Below, in pieces: positions 42,311 through 51,072 of a stretch of DNA of 54,578 nucleotides. The notes under the pieces are model-generated. The model searched no databases. It saw nothing but the letters and a program-made list of their open reading frames with translations, and had not been told where the DNA came from. A program made the translations under genes and the position numbers. The stretch is taken from positions 1-54,578 of the forward strand of contig NZ_AEXL02000087.1 in the NCBI RefSeq assembly GCF_000242875.2, written 5' to 3'. This stretch comes from Candidatus Nitrosopumilus salarius BD31. Its GTDB lineage: Archaea > Thermoproteota > Nitrososphaeria > Nitrososphaerales > Nitrosopumilaceae. How positions within the stretch are numbered: position 1 is the stretch's first letter; the number at the start of each line of letters is the position of its first letter.

Positions 42311-43753
42311 TTAATACCCTCTTGCAAAAATTGGGATTGAAATACTCTGTTCATTACAGTAGATGCATTTTTGATTGGTGTCTTCACTGCCAAATGGCAA
42401 TACTCTGATGTCCGCACCTGTCTCCTCTTTGATTTTTTCCTCACATTCTATTTTTCCGCACCATGGAGCATTGAAGAAACCTCCTTTCTCAATTTTTGAT
42501 TTAAATTCTGTATAGTTTGAAATATCTATTGAATTTGTTTTAGCTTTGACTCTTGCATTTTCAAGCATCTTTTTTTGGATTTCATCTAAAATTGTCCCAA
42601 TTGTTTCTATTTCTGAAAACCTTAAATTTGATTTTTCACGATTATGTCTTTTTGCTATCACTATGCTTTCTTTCTCAATATCCTTAGGCCCAATTTCTAT
42701 GCGTAGTGGAATTCCTTTTAATTCCCCGTCGTTGAATTTGTACCCTGGGGATAATCCTTCCCTGTCATCAACATGTACTCTGATTTTTTTTGCTTCAAGA
42801 ATTTTTTTAATCTCTTCTACTTTTGATAATACTGTGTTCTTCCCCTCATCGTTTTTGTAAATTGGAACAATTAACACTTGAACTGGGGCTACATTTGGTG
42901 GCAATACTAGACCTTTGTCATCTCCATGTACCATGATCATAGCTCCTATTAATCTCCATGATACTCCCCATGAAGTTTGCCATGCAAAATGCTCTACATT
43001 ATCCTTATCTGCAAATTTCACTTCAAATGGTTTTGAAAAATTTTGTCCTAGAAAATGAGATGTACCCATTTGAAGAGCTTTGCCGTCTGGCATTATTGAT
43101 TCCATTGTAGTTGTGTATACTGCCCCTACAAATTTTTCCTTCTCGCTTTTCTTTCCTGTGATGACTGGAATTGCCAATTCCTCTTCTACGGTATTTTTAT
43201 AAATCTCTAAAATCTTCATCACTTCTTTTTCTGCTTCATCTTGTGTTGCATGTACTGTGTGACCTTCTTGCCATAGAAACTCTGATGTTCTAAGAAATGG
43301 TTTTGTAGCTTTAATCTCTGCTCTTAGTGCTGTGTTCCAAAAATTAATTTTTAGTGGAAGATCTCTCCAACTTTGAATCCATTTGGAATACATCGTATAT
43401 GCTAATGTTTCAGATGTAGGTCTTAATGCCAATCTGTCCCCTATTTCGTTGGTACCTGAATGAGTGACCCAAAATACCTCTGGATTAAATCCTGCAAAAT
43501 GTTTTTTTTCTTTACCTAGTAATGATTCTGGAATTAATACTGGGAGAAATCCATTTTTAATTCCATTCTTTGCAAATTTTTTGTCAAATGTGCTTCTTAA
43601 TGACTCCCAAATAGAATATCCGTCTGGTCTGAGAACTATGAGACCCTTAACTGGTGCATAATCTGCTAGTTTTGCTTTAAGAACTACTTGTGTGTACCAT
43701 TCGCTAAAATCCTCTTCTTTTGAAACTGTAATCCCAACATCTTCCTTACTCAA
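42311..43753 (-). CDS. proS: Proline--tRNA ligase
   Basis: The 480-aa class II synthetase charges tRNA-Pro. It shows the archaeal/eukaryote-type layout: catalytic core with LRPTSETLAYTMYSKWI (motif 2 region), FLWQEGHTVHA, and GDDKGLVLPPNVAPVQVLIVP at the join to the anticodon-binding domain. A C-terminal zinc domain has WCGKIEC and CIYC and ends with a Tyr (RGY), as expected. The editing domain of bacterial ProRS is absent. It is a single gene with free flanks. Confidence 0.95.
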   Translation of the reverse strand: MSKEDVGITVSKEEDFSEWYTQVVLKAKLADYAPVKGLIVLRPDGYSIWESLRSTFDKKFAKNGIKNGFLPVLIPESLLGKEKKHFAGFNPEVFWVTHSGTNEIGDRLALRPTSETLAYTMYSKWIQSWRDLPLKINFWNTALRAEIKATKPFLRTSEFLWQEGHTVHATQDEAEKEVMKILEIYKNTVEEELAIPVITGKKSEKEKFVGAVYTTTMESIMPDGKALQMGTSHFLGQNFSKPFEVKFADKDNVEHFAWQTSWGVSWRLIGAMIMVHGDDKGLVLPPNVAPVQVLIVPIYKNDEGKNTVLSKVEEIKKILEAKKIRVHVDDREGLSPGYKFNDGELKGIPLRIEIGPKDIEKESIVIAKRHNREKSNLRFSEIETIGTILDEIQKKMLENARVKAKTNSIDISNYTEFKSKIEKGGFFNAPWCGKIECEEKIKEETGADIRVLPFGSEDTNQKCIYCNEQSISIPIFARGY

Positions 43754-43813
43754 ACTAAAATTCCAAGATTTAATTTAACTAATGAGCCTTTCGTGATGAT
43801 TTTGGATGGAGTT

Positions 43814-44104
43814 TTATGGTTTTAGTTTGTCGCCTTTACAGAGTACTTTTCCCATAACCCTGCTTTGGAAATTTGGACATACAAAACATTGAATGAATTG
43901 AATATTTTCTTTTAAAACTGGACATTCTACAAATTCTTGTTTCATTTTTTTAAGCATTTTTGGGCTAACTCCTTTTAGTTTCAATTTACCTTTGTCATCC
44001 ATCATTCCTGATGCTTTTAATTCTTCTTTGACGTCTTCTGGTAGTTTTTGCTTGTCTTCCGTTTCTTTGATTACTACTTCGTATTTGTGTTCGAGCTCGT
44101 CCAT
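43814..44104 (-). CDS. Hypothetical protein with Cys cluster (96 aa)
   Basis: The likely start is ATG 44104 (MDELEH), about 27-30 nt after an AATAATAAATC box; the longer frame from 44185 adds 27 unlikely residues. The protein is Lys/Glu-rich and helical, then ends with CPVLKENIQFIQCFVCPNF and a final Cys (VLCKG). The four or five cysteines could bind zinc or an Fe-S cluster. Its 5' side faces the divergent SerB-like gene. No family was recognised. Confidence 0.6.
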   Translation of the reverse strand: MDELEHKYEVVIKETEDKQKLPEDVKEELKASGMMDDKGKLKLKGVSPKMLKKMKQEFVECPVLKENIQFIQCFVCPNFQSRVMGKVLCKGDKLKP

Positions 44105-44208
44105 ATGTATTCTCAAAACACTCGGTGATTTATTATTAGCGTTTTTCTGATCTAAAAAAAGTTTAAACTTTAATATAATTAGCAATTTTTTTCCAAATCA
44201 GAAGTCTA

Positions 44209-44859
44209 TTGCTAATAATTTTTGATGTTGAAGGTGTTTTGTATGACGAAGAATATTTGCCGCTTTTGGCAGAAAAACTCCACAAAGAAGATGAAATTTG
44301 GGAAATTACTAAACAAGGAATTCAAGGTAAAATTAACTGGGAAGAGGGGCTTCGAACTAGAGTTGCTGCCTTGAAAGGTCTTGACATGAAAACTTGTCAA
44401 GATGTATCTGATTCTTTACCTATTATGACCGGTGCAAAGGAAGCATGCAGAATTCTAAAAGCAGCTGGCTGGAAACTCATGGCAGTTTCAGGTGGATTTG
44501 GATTAATGATGGATAGATTACAAAAAGAATTGGGATTGGACTATGTTTACTCTAATGATCTGATCTTTAAAGATGGAAAACTTGATGGAGTGACAATTCA
44601 TGTTGATTCTGACAAATCAAAATCTGCAAAAATCAAAATTGCTGAATGGGGTGAGAAGAAAGAAGATATTGTGTGTGTGGTAGATGGCGCAAATGATGTA
44701 AAGTTGTTTGACATTTGTGGATTGGGTATAGCATATCGTGCTCAAGATATTGTCAAAGATTTGGCTACTACTACTTTGGAAGAAAAAGATCTCTCAAAGA
44801 TCCTTGATATTATTAACAAACATTACAAATTAGAATTAGAAACTCCCACCCCTGCCTAA
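44209..44859 (+). CDS. HAD-family phosphatase, SerB-like
   Basis: The 216-aa protein looks like phosphoserine phosphatase. Motif I is FDVEGVLYD, motif II VSGGFGLMMDRL, motif III a Lys in the KSAKIKI helix, and motif IV VVDGANDVKLF. In motif I the second acidic residue (the general acid/base, normally Asp) is Glu8. This is a conservative change that may slow or redirect the enzyme. The start is TTG 44209, with a TTTAATATAATTA box about 30 nt upstream. Serine synthesis is the likely pathway, with cysteine synthase encoded 3 kb away. It precedes cofE by 35 bp. Confidence 0.8.
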   Translation: MLIIFDVEGVLYDEEYLPLLAEKLHKEDEIWEITKQGIQGKINWEEGLRTRVAALKGLDMKTCQDVSDSLPIMTGAKEACRILKAAGWKLMAVSGGFGLMMDRLQKELGLDYVYSNDLIFKDGKLDGVTIHVDSDKSKSAKIKIAEWGEKKEDIVCVVDGANDVKLFDICGLGIAYRAQDIVKDLATTTLEEKDLSKILDIINKHYKLELETPTPA

Positions 44860-44894
44860 ACGATTTTTTAGTCCATTCTGATGAGATATTTTAC

Positions 44895-45620
44895 TTGCAA
44901 ATTATTCCAATTCATGTAGAAAAAGAGATCGTTCCATCCGATGATCTTTCTGATTTGATTTTAAATTCTGAAAAAATTCTTGAGGGGGATATCATAGTTG
45001 TTGCACAAAAAATTATTTCTAAACAAGAGGGGAGGTCAATTAAACTGTCTACTGTTACCCCTTCATTACTTGCAGAAGGCATAAGCTCTCAATATCAAAA
45101 AGATCCTAGAATAACTGAATTAATTTTGTCTGAGTCCAAACGAATAATCCGTATGGGGCATGGTATACTTATTGTTGAAACAAATAATGGTTTCATTTGT
45201 GCAAATGCAGGTGTGGATGAAAGTAATGTGGAACATGGTTATGCTACTTTGTTGCCTGAGAACTCTGATATATCTGCACAAAATATTCGCAATAAAATCT
45301 TAGAACAAACTCAGAAACATGTCGCAGTAATTATTTCTGACACCTTTGGTCGTCCATTTAGAATGGGCCAAACAAATTGTGCAATCGGAGTTTCTGGTCT
45401 GAATCCTATTTTAGATTATGCCGGAACCTTTGATTCGTTTGATAAAGTTTTGCGAGTAACTGCAATTGCAATAGCTGATGAACTTGCTTCTGCAGCAGAA
45501 TTAGTAATGGGCAAATCCCTGAAATGTCCCTTCGTAATCATACGTGATTATCAATTTAACATTGAGGAACACATAACAGATGAATTAATTCGCCCTGAAA
45601 ATGAAGATCTCTTTAGATGA
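44895..45620 (+). CDS. cofE: Coenzyme F420-0:L-glutamate ligase (CofE)
   Basis: CofE adds glutamate residues to F420-0. The 241-aa protein keeps the family segments: IIVVAQKIISKQEGR (usually VxAQKIVSKAEG), GHGILIVETNNGFICANAGVD split around the NAGVD core, IISDTFGRPFRMGQTNCAIG, and ADELASAAELVMGK. The start is TTG. It lies downstream of the SerB-like gene and upstream of PHP, away from cofC/cofD at 5-6.6 kb. Confidence 0.93.
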   Translation: MQIIPIHVEKEIVPSDDLSDLILNSEKILEGDIIVVAQKIISKQEGRSIKLSTVTPSLLAEGISSQYQKDPRITELILSESKRIIRMGHGILIVETNNGFICANAGVDESNVEHGYATLLPENSDISAQNIRNKILEQTQKHVAVIISDTFGRPFRMGQTNCAIGVSGLNPILDYAGTFDSFDKVLRVTAIAIADELASAAELVMGKSLKCPFVIIRDYQFNIEEHITDELIRPENEDLFR

Positions 45621-45645
45621 TTCTCTTCAATAAGATTATTATCTA

Positions 45646-46581
45646 ATGAAGCGTATTTTAATTGAATTGCCAATCAATGCTGAATTACACTGCCATAATT
45701 CTTTTTCAAATTTTCATGTTGGGAATGAAGACCCTCCTTACGATTGTAATGTTTCTATTCGAGATCAATTAGTGCGCTCACATGATTTAGGATTAGATGC
45801 AATTTTTGTAACAAATCATAATACTCTTGATGGATATGATCAATTATTAGAATACAAAAAGGATCATGCAAAATTCAAAAATATTGGTGTTTTCCCTGCA
45901 GAAGAGATTACAATTGACACTGGCGCTCATATCTTGGCATATGGAATTCATGATGCTATTGTACCTGGACTTTCACTTGAAGAAGTAATTGACGAAGTAA
46001 AAAAACAAGGTGGTATATCATCTGCTCCACATCCATTTAGTTTACTTGATGCATTACGTGATAATGCCAAAAAATGTGACATGGTTGAGGTTTTCAATAG
46101 TAATAATATCGATGTGATATCAAATGCCCGTGCAACCGAATTTGCATTAAATAATAATATGACTCAAGTTGCAGGAAGTGATTCACATGTATTGTCAACT
46201 TTAGGAAGATGTGTGAATGTAATTGATTCTGAAAATAATCTTGATGATATTTTATCTGCAATGAAAAGTAGTAAAATCAAAATATCTCAAACAGGTTACG
46301 CACAACAAACAGAAACACTTGAGCATCTTAGATACAAAATTAACACATCCAGAGAATACATGGCTGATTACATTTCTGAACACTATCCAAATGAAAAATG
46401 GCTTTTTGCACTATTGTTGAGAATTTATGATTCAAATCAAAACAGTCCAATGTGGTCTTTATTTTATAAGATTGGAATCTATTTGATGAAACGAATTTCA
46501 CAAAAAATCAATTTCCAAAATCATGATCCTAGTTTTATGAGGGACCGAAATCTCGCTACAATGTTCAAAATGGCATTGTAA
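45646..46581 (+). CDS. PHP-domain metal-dependent hydrolase
   Basis: The 311-aa protein has a PHP fold: N-terminal ELHCHNSFSNFH (HxH), then TNHNTLDG, VFPAEEIT, SSAPHPF and GSDSHVLSTLG, which supply the three-metal site. The last ~90 residues form a helical extension not part of the minimal domain. PHP proteins hydrolyse phosphoesters; targets include histidinol phosphate and nucleotides, so the substrate is open. It follows cofE by 25 bp and probably shares its transcript. Confidence 0.85.
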   Translation: MKRILIELPINAELHCHNSFSNFHVGNEDPPYDCNVSIRDQLVRSHDLGLDAIFVTNHNTLDGYDQLLEYKKDHAKFKNIGVFPAEEITIDTGAHILAYGIHDAIVPGLSLEEVIDEVKKQGGISSAPHPFSLLDALRDNAKKCDMVEVFNSNNIDVISNARATEFALNNNMTQVAGSDSHVLSTLGRCVNVIDSENNLDDILSAMKSSKIKISQTGYAQQTETLEHLRYKINTSREYMADYISEHYPNEKWLFALLLRIYDSNQNSPMWSLFYKIGIYLMKRISQKINFQNHDPSFMRDRNLATMFKMAL

Positions 46582-46654
46582 AAACTAAAATGTGTTATTA
46601 ATGAATTAAAAATCCAGATTAGTTATATCCATGATATGTCTATACTGATTAGAA

Positions 46655-46903
46655 TTGCAAACTTACATTTTACTAACATGTGAACCTGGTCATGAAAAAG
46701 AAATTATTACTCATCTAAAAAGTTTGGATAGTGTAATTGAAGTGAATGGTATTTGGGGCAAATATGATATTTTTCTCAAAGTACATCATGATGCAGAATC
46801 TGGTTTAGACAAAATAATTGAAACGTTACGTCGTGTAGAAAATATCACTAGCACATACACCATACCTATATTATATGGTCAAGGTGGGTCAATCGACGAT
46901 TAA
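46655..46903 (+). CDS. Stand-alone Lrp/AsnC ligand-binding (RAM) domain protein
   Basis: The 82-aa protein consists only of the RAM domain of Lrp/AsnC regulators: YILLTCEPGHEKEIITHL, VIEVNGIWGKYDIFLKV and a C-terminal ITSTYTIPIL strand. It lacks the DNA-binding HTH, so it likely modulates full-length Lrp proteins or acts as a metabolite sensor. The start is TTG 46655; GTTATATCC lies about 29 nt upstream. This solo form is common in archaea. Confidence 0.87.
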   Translation: MQTYILLTCEPGHEKEIITHLKSLDSVIEVNGIWGKYDIFLKVHHDAESGLDKIIETLRRVENITSTYTIPILYGQGGSIDD

Positions 46904-47037
46904 ATTCAAATTTTTGAATCATTTCATGTTTCAATATTTTTCAAAATTTAAGAACACGTACTTAGATAAATCCACACTTTGTATAAAATCTGTATAGATT
47001 TTAATATGACAAAACGTCTTTGATGAAATAGATATCA

Positions 47038-47274
47038 ATGTCTGAATCAACTGAAAAAAAATTAGATGCGACTGGATTGTTTTGCCCTGAACCTGTGTTT
47101 CGAACAAAAATTGAAATTGAAAGAATGCAAGTAGGTGAAACACTAACTGTATCTGCAGATGATCCTGCAGCTGAAGATGACATCTCTAGATGGGTCACAA
47201 GAAATGGTCATGAGTTAGTAAACATGTCTAAAAATGGAGATGTTATTACTTTTCAAATTAAAAAGGTGAAATAA
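47038..47274 (+). CDS. TusA family sulfurtransferase
   Basis: The 78-aa protein has the TusA signature: LDATGLFCPEPVFRTKIEI, with the active Cys in the CPEP motif, followed by a beta-alpha-beta-alpha fold ending QIKKVK. TusA proteins relay sulfane sulfur. It is 7 bp upstream of the cysteine synthase gene, so the pair probably works in sulfur assimilation or transfer. Confidence 0.93.
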   Translation: MSESTEKKLDATGLFCPEPVFRTKIEIERMQVGETLTVSADDPAAEDDISRWVTRNGHELVNMSKNGDVITFQIKKVK

Positions 47275-47281
47275 CCAAATT

Positions 47282-48274
47282 ATGACTACTGTTAGTGATA
47301 CCGACGTGTTAAATCGTGTTGGCAACACCCCTCTTGTTAAATTAGATTCTCTTTCCCATGACGATGTAGAATATTTTGCAAAATTAGAAGGTCATAATCC
47401 ATTTGGGTCTGTTAAAGATAGAGCAGCATATTGGATGATCAAAGACGGTGAAGAAAAAGGAATTCTGAAAAAAGGTCAAAGTATCATAATTGAACCCACT
47501 TCTGGAAATACCGGTATTGCGTTAACTGGAATTGCAAATTTGTTAGGCTATAAAGTTGAGATAGTAATTCCTGAAAAAGCTAGTAATGAAACTAAGGACA
47601 TTATTCGGAATTTAGGTGCTAAGGTTTTTGAAACTAGTGATGATCTATGTCCAAAAGTTGGGGCTGGTACTGACCAAAGCATTGCACTTGCAACATCCAT
47701 TGCATCTTCTAGGCCTGACACATATTATTCTCCAAATCAATATGCAAATGAAGCAAATTTTATGGGTCACTACAAAGGAACAGGACCTGAAATCTGGAAA
47801 CAAACTGATGGTAAAGTAACTCATTTTTTTACTGGTGTTGGTACTGGTGGCACAATCACTGGAATTGGAACTTTTCTTAAAGAACAAAATCCTCATGTTA
47901 AGATTATTGGATGCCAACCACAACAGAACCATTTGATTCAAGGGTGGAGGAATTTTGAGGAATCTGCAAAACCTGACTTATTTCTAAAAAGAGAAAATGT
48001 TGTAGATGATTGGGTTTCTGTAGATAACGCTGAAGCATTTTCAGTTGTAAAGGAAGTTTTTGCAAAAGATAGATTATTAATCAGTCCTTCTTCAGCGGCT
48101 GTTTATGCTTGCATGAAAAAATATCCTATAAAAGAAAATGCATGTGTGGTAGGAATATTTGCAGATGATGGTAGAAAATTCAAAAGTGTTTATGCGGCTC
48201 AAAACATTATGACTGAGGAAGAATTTGAAAATTCATTAAAAGATGCCAAGTATATGTCTGAATTGGCATACTGA
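47282..48274 (+). CDS. cysK: Cysteine synthase family PLP enzyme
   Basis: The 330-aa fold-type II enzyme binds PLP through Lys in GHNPFGSVKDRAAYWM. It has the phosphate loop TSGNTGIAL, the GTGGTITGIG motif and a C-terminal SPSSAAVYA segment. It makes cysteine from an activated serine plus sulfide; an O-phosphoserine or cystathionine-synthase role is also possible. It is co-transcribed with tusA. The serine-pathway phosphatase and EgtB in the same window fit a link to cysteine supply. Confidence 0.92.
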   Translation: MTTVSDTDVLNRVGNTPLVKLDSLSHDDVEYFAKLEGHNPFGSVKDRAAYWMIKDGEEKGILKKGQSIIIEPTSGNTGIALTGIANLLGYKVEIVIPEKASNETKDIIRNLGAKVFETSDDLCPKVGAGTDQSIALATSIASSRPDTYYSPNQYANEANFMGHYKGTGPEIWKQTDGKVTHFFTGVGTGGTITGIGTFLKEQNPHVKIIGCQPQQNHLIQGWRNFEESAKPDLFLKRENVVDDWVSVDNAEAFSVVKEVFAKDRLLISPSSAAVYACMKKYPIKENACVVGIFADDGRKFKSVYAAQNIMTEEEFENSLKDAKYMSELAY

Positions 48275-48276
48275 CT

Positions 48277-48750
48277 TTACTCTATCATTTTCTTCAACTG
48301 TTTCTCATAAAATTCCCTAAATAAAGAATTCATGTCCATTTCATGTCTCAAACATTTGTTGCTATGTTCAATGATTTCATTTTTAATTTCTCTACTCCAT
48401 TGACTTTGCTGTTTGTCTTTGTGGTCTATAATTGATGGATTTTCTTTGATTTTTTCCATAATCTCTATCAAAGTTACTGCCAACTGACGAAATTTACTTG
48501 TACGCAATAGAAACATTTGTGATTCTTCTTTATTTACTAGATTCATCATTGCATACACTTGATTGTAATATTCTAATGCTTTTTGATGATATTTTTTAAA
48601 ATCATCAATTCTGTTTTGCCAATAATCCTTGGATGTTTTTTCTTCTATTTTGTAACTGAATTGTATTTCTCCTAGATTCATTCCTAATTTTGCTAATTTT
48701 TCGCCATGCTCTTTTACTGCTTTTCTGAGATTTTCTGGATCTTGGCTCAT
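48277..48750 (-). CDS. Hypothetical coiled-coil protein (157 aa)
   Basis: The start is best at ATG 48750 (MSQDPENL), 27 nt after a CTCTTTATTGG box; the longer frame from 48864 overlaps the gene upstream. The product is almost wholly helical and charged, with regular heptad-like spacing and no cysteine cluster or membrane segment. It may be a structural or nucleoid-associated coil. No family was recognised. Its 3' end sits 2 bp from the convergent cysteine synthase gene. Confidence 0.6.
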   Translation of the reverse strand: MSQDPENLRKAVKEHGEKLAKLGMNLGEIQFSYKIEEKTSKDYWQNRIDDFKKYHQKALEYYNQVYAMMNLVNKEESQMFLLRTSKFRQLAVTLIEIMEKIKENPSIIDHKDKQQSQWSREIKNEIIEHSNKCLRHEMDMNSLFREFYEKQLKKMIE

Positions 48751-48781
48751 GAGATTAGTTTGAGTACTACCAATAAAGAGT

Positions 48782-48997
48782 TTAAATTTTAAATTTCTCC
48801 CAAGCGTCTTTAGATTTTTTTGAGTAATATGTGATACATTGCTCGCAAAATGAATCCCATTCACTAATATCTAACTTCTTAAAAAATTCTAATGACCACT
48901 TGTACGTGGGTTCTTTTCTATATTGGAATTGCTGGATTGTGTAGATATTTTTCTCATAAAATTTATTCAAGCATTTTTTGCATTGAGCATTTTTCAT
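48782..48997 (-). CDS. Small zinc-binding protein downstream of trxB (71 aa)
   Basis: ATG 48997 overlaps the trxB stop by one base (TGATG), so it is translationally coupled to thioredoxin reductase. The 71-aa protein has CKKC near the N-terminus and CEQC in the middle, together a probable zinc site, and many aromatic residues (YRKEPTYKWSLEFF). It may be a thioredoxin-system accessory or a small regulator. Confidence 0.6.
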   Translation of the reverse strand: MKNAQCKKCLNKFYEKNIYTIQQFQYRKEPTYKWSLEFFKKLDISEWDSFCEQCITYYSKKSKDAWEKFKI

Positions 48998-49998
48998 CAC
49001 TGTTTGTCTGCACTTTCTGTTAGATATTTGTCTACATCTATTGCTGCCATGCAACCAAATCCTGCTGCTGTAATTGCTTGTCTGTAACTTCGATCATGTA
49101 CATCGCCAGCTGCAAAGACTCCTTCTATGTTTGTATGAGTTTTGTTTTTTAAAACAACGTATCCTTCATCATCTAACTCTATCTGACTTTTGAATAATTT
49201 AGTATTTGGCTCATGTCCAATTGCCACAAATAAACCTCCTGCATCAAGTGTTGTTTCTTCACCTGTTTTTAGATTTTTTATAACTACCTGTTGCATCTTC
49301 TGATTTCCTTTGATATCTGTTACAGCTGAATCCCAATGAAATTTAATTTTGTTATTGTTAAGAGCTCTTTCTTGCATCACTTTACTAGCGCGTAATTCAC
49401 TTCGTCTATGAATTAGATGAACCGTTGTTGCAAATTTTGTAAGAAATGTTGCTTCTTCAATAGCTGAATCTCCGCCGCCTACTACTACGATTTCCTGATT
49501 TCTAAAAAATGGACCATCACATGTTGCACAATATGACACTCCTTTACCTCCAAATGTTTGTTCTCCCTCCAGTCCTAATTTTCTAGGGTTTGCACCTGTG
49601 GCAATTATTACTGCACGTGCCTCGTATTCTTCTGATGCTGTTAGAACTTTGAATGGTGTTCGTCTGAAATCCACATTTACTACTTCATCATCGATAATGG
49701 TAGTTCCCATTCGCTGTGATTGCTTTCGCATATCGATCATTAAATCTGGGCCCATTATCCCATTTTCAAATCCAGGATAATTCTCAACTTCTGTTGTGTT
49801 GACTAGCTGACCTCCTGGAAGTATTCCAGATAAAATTAAAGTATCATAACCTGCTCTTGAACAATAAATTCCTGCAGTGTATCCAGAAGGCCCTGCACCA
49901 ATGATTACCACATCAAATTTTGTTTTACTTTTATCAGGTGTTTTTGGATTGTCATCATTTGTTTCTAACACTGTTGCACCTGCATCTGCTGCCATCAT
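48997..49998 (-). CDS. trxB: Thioredoxin reductase
   Basis: The 333-aa flavoprotein has a ~28-residue N-terminal extension, then FAD motif VVIIGAGPSGYTAG, the redox pair CATCDGPFF at about 160, the NAD(P)H motif VVGGGDSAIEEA, and the C-terminal FAD segment GVFAAGDVHDRSYRQA. It reduces thioredoxin and so supports the DsbA-, cysteine- and ergothioneine-related redox genes. It is followed by a coupled zinc mini-protein gene. The extension is unusual but has no clear targeting signal. Confidence 0.94.
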   Translation of the reverse strand: MMAADAGATVLETNDDNPKTPDKSKTKFDVVIIGAGPSGYTAGIYCSRAGYDTLILSGILPGGQLVNTTEVENYPGFENGIMGPDLMIDMRKQSQRMGTTIIDDEVVNVDFRRTPFKVLTASEEYEARAVIIATGANPRKLGLEGEQTFGGKGVSYCATCDGPFFRNQEIVVVGGGDSAIEEATFLTKFATTVHLIHRRSELRASKVMQERALNNNKIKFHWDSAVTDIKGNQKMQQVVIKNLKTGEETTLDAGGLFVAIGHEPNTKLFKSQIELDDEGYVVLKNKTHTNIEGVFAAGDVHDRSYRQAITAAGFGCMAAIDVDKYLTESADKQ

Positions 49999-50045
49999 GT
50001 GTTGGATCTATTAATTTCAATAATTTAAGTGAATATCCCTTATGT

Positions 50046-50483
50046 TTACTCGTTTTTCATTCTCAAAAGTATCTGATCACATATTCTACGCATTTCCGAA
50101 TCTGATCCTACACTAGATATTTTTACAATGTCTGTAGTGGTTACAATTCCTATAATCTGATCGTTTTCTTTGACAGGTAGTTTGTGAATTTGTTTCTCTT
50201 TCATCAATTCAGATGCTTCCCAAATTGTTTCTTCACCGTCAATTGTAATTAACGGTGATGACATTACTTCTGAAATTTCTGTAAATAATGGTCTTCCTTC
50301 CGCGGCAACCTTAGTTACAAAATCCCGCTCTGTAATAATCCCAATTGGACTTTTATCATCTAAAATTACTACACACCCAACTTTTAGACTTCTCATCTTT
50401 TCTGCTGCTTCTTGTAATGAAACAGATTTATCCAGAGTTAAAACATTTTTACTCATTATTTGGTTTACAAATGTACTGTGCAT
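50046..50483 (-). CDS. CBS-domain pair protein
   Basis: The 145-aa protein holds two CBS motifs: IMSKNVLTLDKSVSLQEA...GIITERDFV, and VMSSPLITIDGEETIWEA...GIVTTTDIV. CBS pairs bind adenine nucleotides and regulate partner enzymes. A TATAATTG box lies about 25 nt before ATG 50483. It alternates with UspA genes here (CBS, UspA, CBS, UspA), which suggests a common stress or energy-sensing role. Confidence 0.87.
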   Translation of the reverse strand: MHSTFVNQIMSKNVLTLDKSVSLQEAAEKMRSLKVGCVVILDDKSPIGIITERDFVTKVAAEGRPLFTEISEVMSSPLITIDGEETIWEASELMKEKQIHKLPVKENDQIIGIVTTTDIVKISSVGSDSEMRRICDQILLRMKNE

Positions 50484-50593
50484 GCCGTGTTATTATTTAT
50501 CAATTATATGATGTAAATTCTAAATTATCATGATTGAAAATCAATCTAGATAATCACTGTAGTCTTAAAATTCAAAGTATTCTGATGTAATTT

Positions 50594-51025
50594 ATGGTGA
50601 TAAAAACTAAGAAAATACTTGTTCCTCTTGATGGTTCAAAAAATTCACTTCGGGGGTTAGATATGGCTATTCATATTGCACGACAATCTCAAGGGACTAT
50701 TACTGCATTGGCCGTAAAATCCGTACCTGGAATATATGCCATTCATCCACTAGGATTTCTGGATTTTAATTCTATGACTGAAGTAAAAAAATTACTTGAA
50801 GATGCAAAGGTTAGAGCTGCAAAAAAAGGAATTCAGTTAACTGGAAAGGCGATATCGGGGGATCCTGGATATGACATTGCTCGTTTTGCAAACAATTCTA
50901 AAAACAGAATCGATTTAATTGTGATTGGTGCACGTGGACTTGGATCTGCCAAAGAACTATTCTTAGGTAGTGTTTCTAATTATGTCTTACATAAATCCAA
51001 AAAACCTGTATTGATTGTAAAATAA
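50594..51025 (+). CDS. Universal stress protein (UspA family)
   Basis: The 143-aa Rossmann-like protein starts KKILVPLDGSKNSLRGLDMA and ends with the ATP-binding motif GARGLGSAKELFLGSVSNYV followed by KKPVLIVK. The complete GxxGx9GS motif indicates an ATP-binding subtype. UspA proteins act in stress or starvation responses. It is flanked by two CBS-domain genes on the other strand. Confidence 0.88.
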   Translation: MVIKTKKILVPLDGSKNSLRGLDMAIHIARQSQGTITALAVKSVPGIYAIHPLGFLDFNSMTEVKKLLEDAKVRAAKKGIQLTGKAISGDPGYDIARFANNSKNRIDLIVIGARGLGSAKELFLGSVSNYVLHKSKKPVLIVK

Positions 51026-51072
51026 GTATTTCGCAATATTGACTTGATTTTTCTCCTTGATGCGTCATAACA

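Noticed and set aside
44136-44185. Longer N-terminus of the Cys-cluster protein
   Set aside because: The added residues overlap the promoter region of the divergent SerB-like gene, and a TATA box fits ATG 44104.
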